Made by a program: the position numbers and the translations under genes | Notes under the pieces: generated by a model | Told to the model about the DNA's origin: nothing | Databases searched by the model: none | The model's input: the letters and a program-made list of their open reading frames with translations, nothing else | Assembly: GCA_018711755.1 (NCBI GenBank) | Contig: DVHY01000214.1 | Coordinates: 1 to 6,013, forward strand | Length of the DNA stretch: 6,013 nucleotides | Origin: Candidatus Limivicinus faecipullorum | GTDB lineage: Bacteria > Bacillota > Clostridia > Oscillospirales > Oscillospiraceae | Reading direction: 5' to 3' | Shown: one piece after another, positions 4,558 through 6,013 of the stretch | Layout of the letters: each line of letters begins with the position of its first letter | Numbering within the stretch: position 1 is the stretch's first letter

Positions 4558-6013
4558 TCATACCTCCACCAGGCCGCAGTTGGAGAAGACCCGGTCAAAG
4601 CGGCTGAGCACGTCGTCTATCATCTCTTCGGTGTAGGCGGCGCTGGTGTAGAGGCGGGAGCCGGCCAGGGTCACCAGGCCCTCGGCCATGTAGGCTGCGC
4701 CTATGTGCTCCATCTCTTTCTGGCGGATGCCGGTCTCCTTCAGGATGCCGGGAATGGTCCAGGGCTTCTTCCAGTCGATGGCAAAGTGCATGGTGCCCAC
4801 GCTGTCCAGATGGCAGATGGAGCCCTGGTTGAAGGCCACGAAAGGCAGGGAGTATTTGGCTATAAGCTCCTGGAGGCCCTTGGTGAGCCTGTCGCCCATG
4901 CGTCCGGCCACCTCGCAGGCGTTGGTGCGCTCTATCTCGCAGAGGGTATAGTAGCCGGCCACACAGGAGATGGGGGTGGCCGCCAGGGTGCCGCCGCACA
5001 TGGCCTTGGAGACCTTCTTGCCGGAGGAGTCCAGACCGGCCCCCAGATGGGCCATGCAGTCGGCGTGGCCGCCTATACCGCCGGCGCCGGGATAGCCGCC
5101 GGCGATGATCTTGCCGAATATGGTCAGGTCCGGGTCCACGCCGAAGTAGCCCTGGGCGCCGCTGATACCGATACGGAAGCCCGTCACCACCTCATCGAAG
5201 ATGAGCAGGGCGCCGTAGTCCCGGGTGAGCTTTGCGGCTCCCCGGATGAACTCCCGGCTCACGGGACGGGTGCCGCTCTCCGGACCCACAGGCTCGATGA
5301 ACACGGCGGCTGTGCCGCCGTTGAGGCGGTTGGCTTTCAGTTTCCGCTCCAGGTCCTCCAGATCGTTGGGGAAAAACTCGTCGGTGTGCTTGAAGACGAA
5401 GTTGGGAACGCCCTTGGACAGCAGGCCCTTGGTGCCGGGGACCCTTATGCCGTAGGCCAGCTGGTCGGACCAGCCGTGGTAGGCCCCGCCCATCTTCAGG
5501 ATATTTTTGTGTCCGGTCTTCAGCCGGGCTATCCTGGCGGCGCACATGCAGGCCTCGGTGCCGGAACCCAGCATGCGGAACATCTCCACCGAGGGCACCA
5601 TTTCGGATATCTTCTTGGCCAGCTTGTATTCGTACTCATGGAAGAGGCCGGTGGAGGGGCCGCAGGTGTTGAGAAGCTCGATGACCTTATCCCGCACGGC
5701 GGGCATGTTGCTGCCGATAATGGTGGGGCCGCCGGCCTGGAGCAGGTCGTAATACCAGTTGCCGTCCAGGTCGTAGAGCTTGGCCCCCTCGGCCTTGGTG
5801 ATGACTATGGGGAAAGGATAGTTGAAGGCCAGGTTGTGCTGCACGCCGCCGGGGATGACCTTTTTGGCCTCGCTTATCATGGCCTTGGATTTGGGACATT
5901 TCTCTTCAAAATAGTGCTGGACATAGTCCTCCAGCTTATCTTTGCGGATAGAGTATACGGGCTTCTTTATAAGCTCGTCCAGCTGGCGGGTGACTTCCGC
6001 CGCGTCCAGATAC
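4558..6013 (-). CDS. Class III PLP-dependent aminotransferase, glutamate-1-semialdehyde aminomutase-like (5' partial)
   Basis: 484 complete codons are visible and the frame runs off the right edge, so the N-terminus is missing. The first 44 visible codons contain no ATG, GTG or TTG, and the internal Met at 5880 lacks a Shine-Dalgarno site, so it is not the real start. Family features (visible numbering): IPGGV (53-57), LGSGTEA (148-154, cofactor phosphate binding), YHGW (178-181, ring stacking), LIFDEVVTGFR (270-280, with Asp273 contacting the PLP nitrogen), and FGKIIAGGYPG (299-309) with Lys301 as the Schiff-base lysine. The fold is that of glutamate-1-semialdehyde 2,1-aminomutase, but at ≥484 residues it exceeds the usual ~430, and the GGGLPVGAYGG loop of HemL reads AGGYPGAGGIGG. 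With no tetrapyrrole genes nearby and a kinase and aldolase downstream, it probably transfers or moves an amino group on a sugar-like substrate. Cytosolic; its TGA lies 2 nt upstream of the preferred aldolase ATG at 4555 and overlaps the alternative ATG at 4561 as ATGA. Confidence 0.92.
   Translation of the reverse strand, partial: YLDAAEVTRQLDELIKKPVYSIRKDKLEDYVQHYFEEKCPKSKAMISEAKKVIPGGVQHNLAFNYPFPIVITKAEGAKLYDLDGNWYYDLLQAGGPTIIGSNMPAVRDKVIELLNTCGPSTGLFHEYEYKLAKKISEMVPSVEMFRMLGSGTEACMCAARIARLKTGHKNILKMGGAYHGWSDQLAYGIRVPGTKGLLSKGVPNFVFKHTDEFFPNDLEDLERKLKANRLNGGTAAVFIEPVGPESGTRPVSREFIRGAAKLTRDYGALLIFDEVVTGFRIGISGAQGYFGVDPDLTIFGKIIAGGYPGAGGIGGHADCMAHLGAGLDSSGKKVSKAMCGGTLAATPISCVAGYYTLCEIERTNACEVAGRMGDRLTKGLQELIAKYSLPFVAFNQGSICHLDSVGTMHFAIDWKKPWTIPGILKETGIRQKEMEHIGAAYMAEGLVTLAGSRLYTSAAYTEEMIDDVLSRFDRVFSNCGLVEV
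4563..4567 (-). promoter_or_regulatory. Ribosome binding site that decides the aldolase start
   Basis: GGAGG on the minus strand lies inside the last codons of the aminotransferase gene. It is 1 nt from an ATG (4561) that overlaps the aminotransferase stop as ATGA, and 7 nt from a second in-frame ATG (4555). The second spacing is the usable one. Both starts imply coupling to the upstream gene. Confidence 0.65.

Noticed and set aside
3308..4636. 442-codon open frame on the plus strand
   Set aside because: It is antisense to TetR, the aldolase and the end of the aminotransferase; the opposite strand shows recognisable families throughout. Low-complexity composition and no start signals.
4558..5880. 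Aminotransferase starting at the ATG at 5880 (440 residues)
   Set aside because: The frame stays open to the window edge, the upstream residues read as real protein, and there is no Shine-Dalgarno sequence in front of 5880. The gene is 5'-partial.
4558..6013. Calling the aminotransferase hemL
   Set aside because: No other tetrapyrrole gene is present, the protein is too long, and the loop after the PLP lysine differs. The fold is the same, but function is not supported.

Overview
The window looks like chromosomal DNA of a moderately GC-rich bacterium, most plausibly a Clostridia-type Bacillota (Oscillospiraceae- or Lachnospiraceae-like). This is inferred from strong GGAGG-type Shine-Dalgarno sites, tight ATGA-style gene overlaps, frequent ATA isoleucine codons despite high GC, and a GtrA-like protein of the type I associate with Firmicutes. 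A Synergistota host cannot be excluded. No rRNA, tRNA, CRISPR array, insertion sequence or phage gene is visible.

Layout. Left edge, plus strand (about 1-731): two small, translationally coupled membrane proteins of unknown family (71-406 and 403-678), closed by a strong hairpin terminator (693-731). The rest (743-6013) is a single minus-strand operon read from right to left. It begins with a class III (glutamate-1-semialdehyde aminomutase-like) PLP aminotransferase, 5'-truncated by the window edge. Then come a tandem class II aldolase whose second domain has lost most of its metal ligands, a TetR-family repressor, an FGGY sugar kinase starting with TTG, and a GtrA-like small membrane protein. 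Junctions are +2, +4, -4 and +18 nt, so all five are almost certainly one transcript. It ends at the same hairpin, which can work in both directions between the convergent units. The operon promoter and any TetR operator lie beyond the right edge.

Working model (inference): the aminotransferase makes or removes an amino/keto group on a small polyol or sugar, the FGGY kinase phosphorylates the ketose, and the class II aldolase cleaves it to a three-carbon phosphate and an aldehyde. TetR would sense a pathway molecule. The GtrA-like protein would either move a product across the membrane or point to a polyprenyl-linked sugar instead. No isomerase or dedicated uptake system is visible, and the substrate cannot be named from this sequence. 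The most unusual points are the degenerate second aldolase domain, the combination of aminotransferase with kinase and aldolase, and the FGGY kinase's departure from the xylulokinase substrate motif. No stretch longer than about 70 bases lacks a gene.
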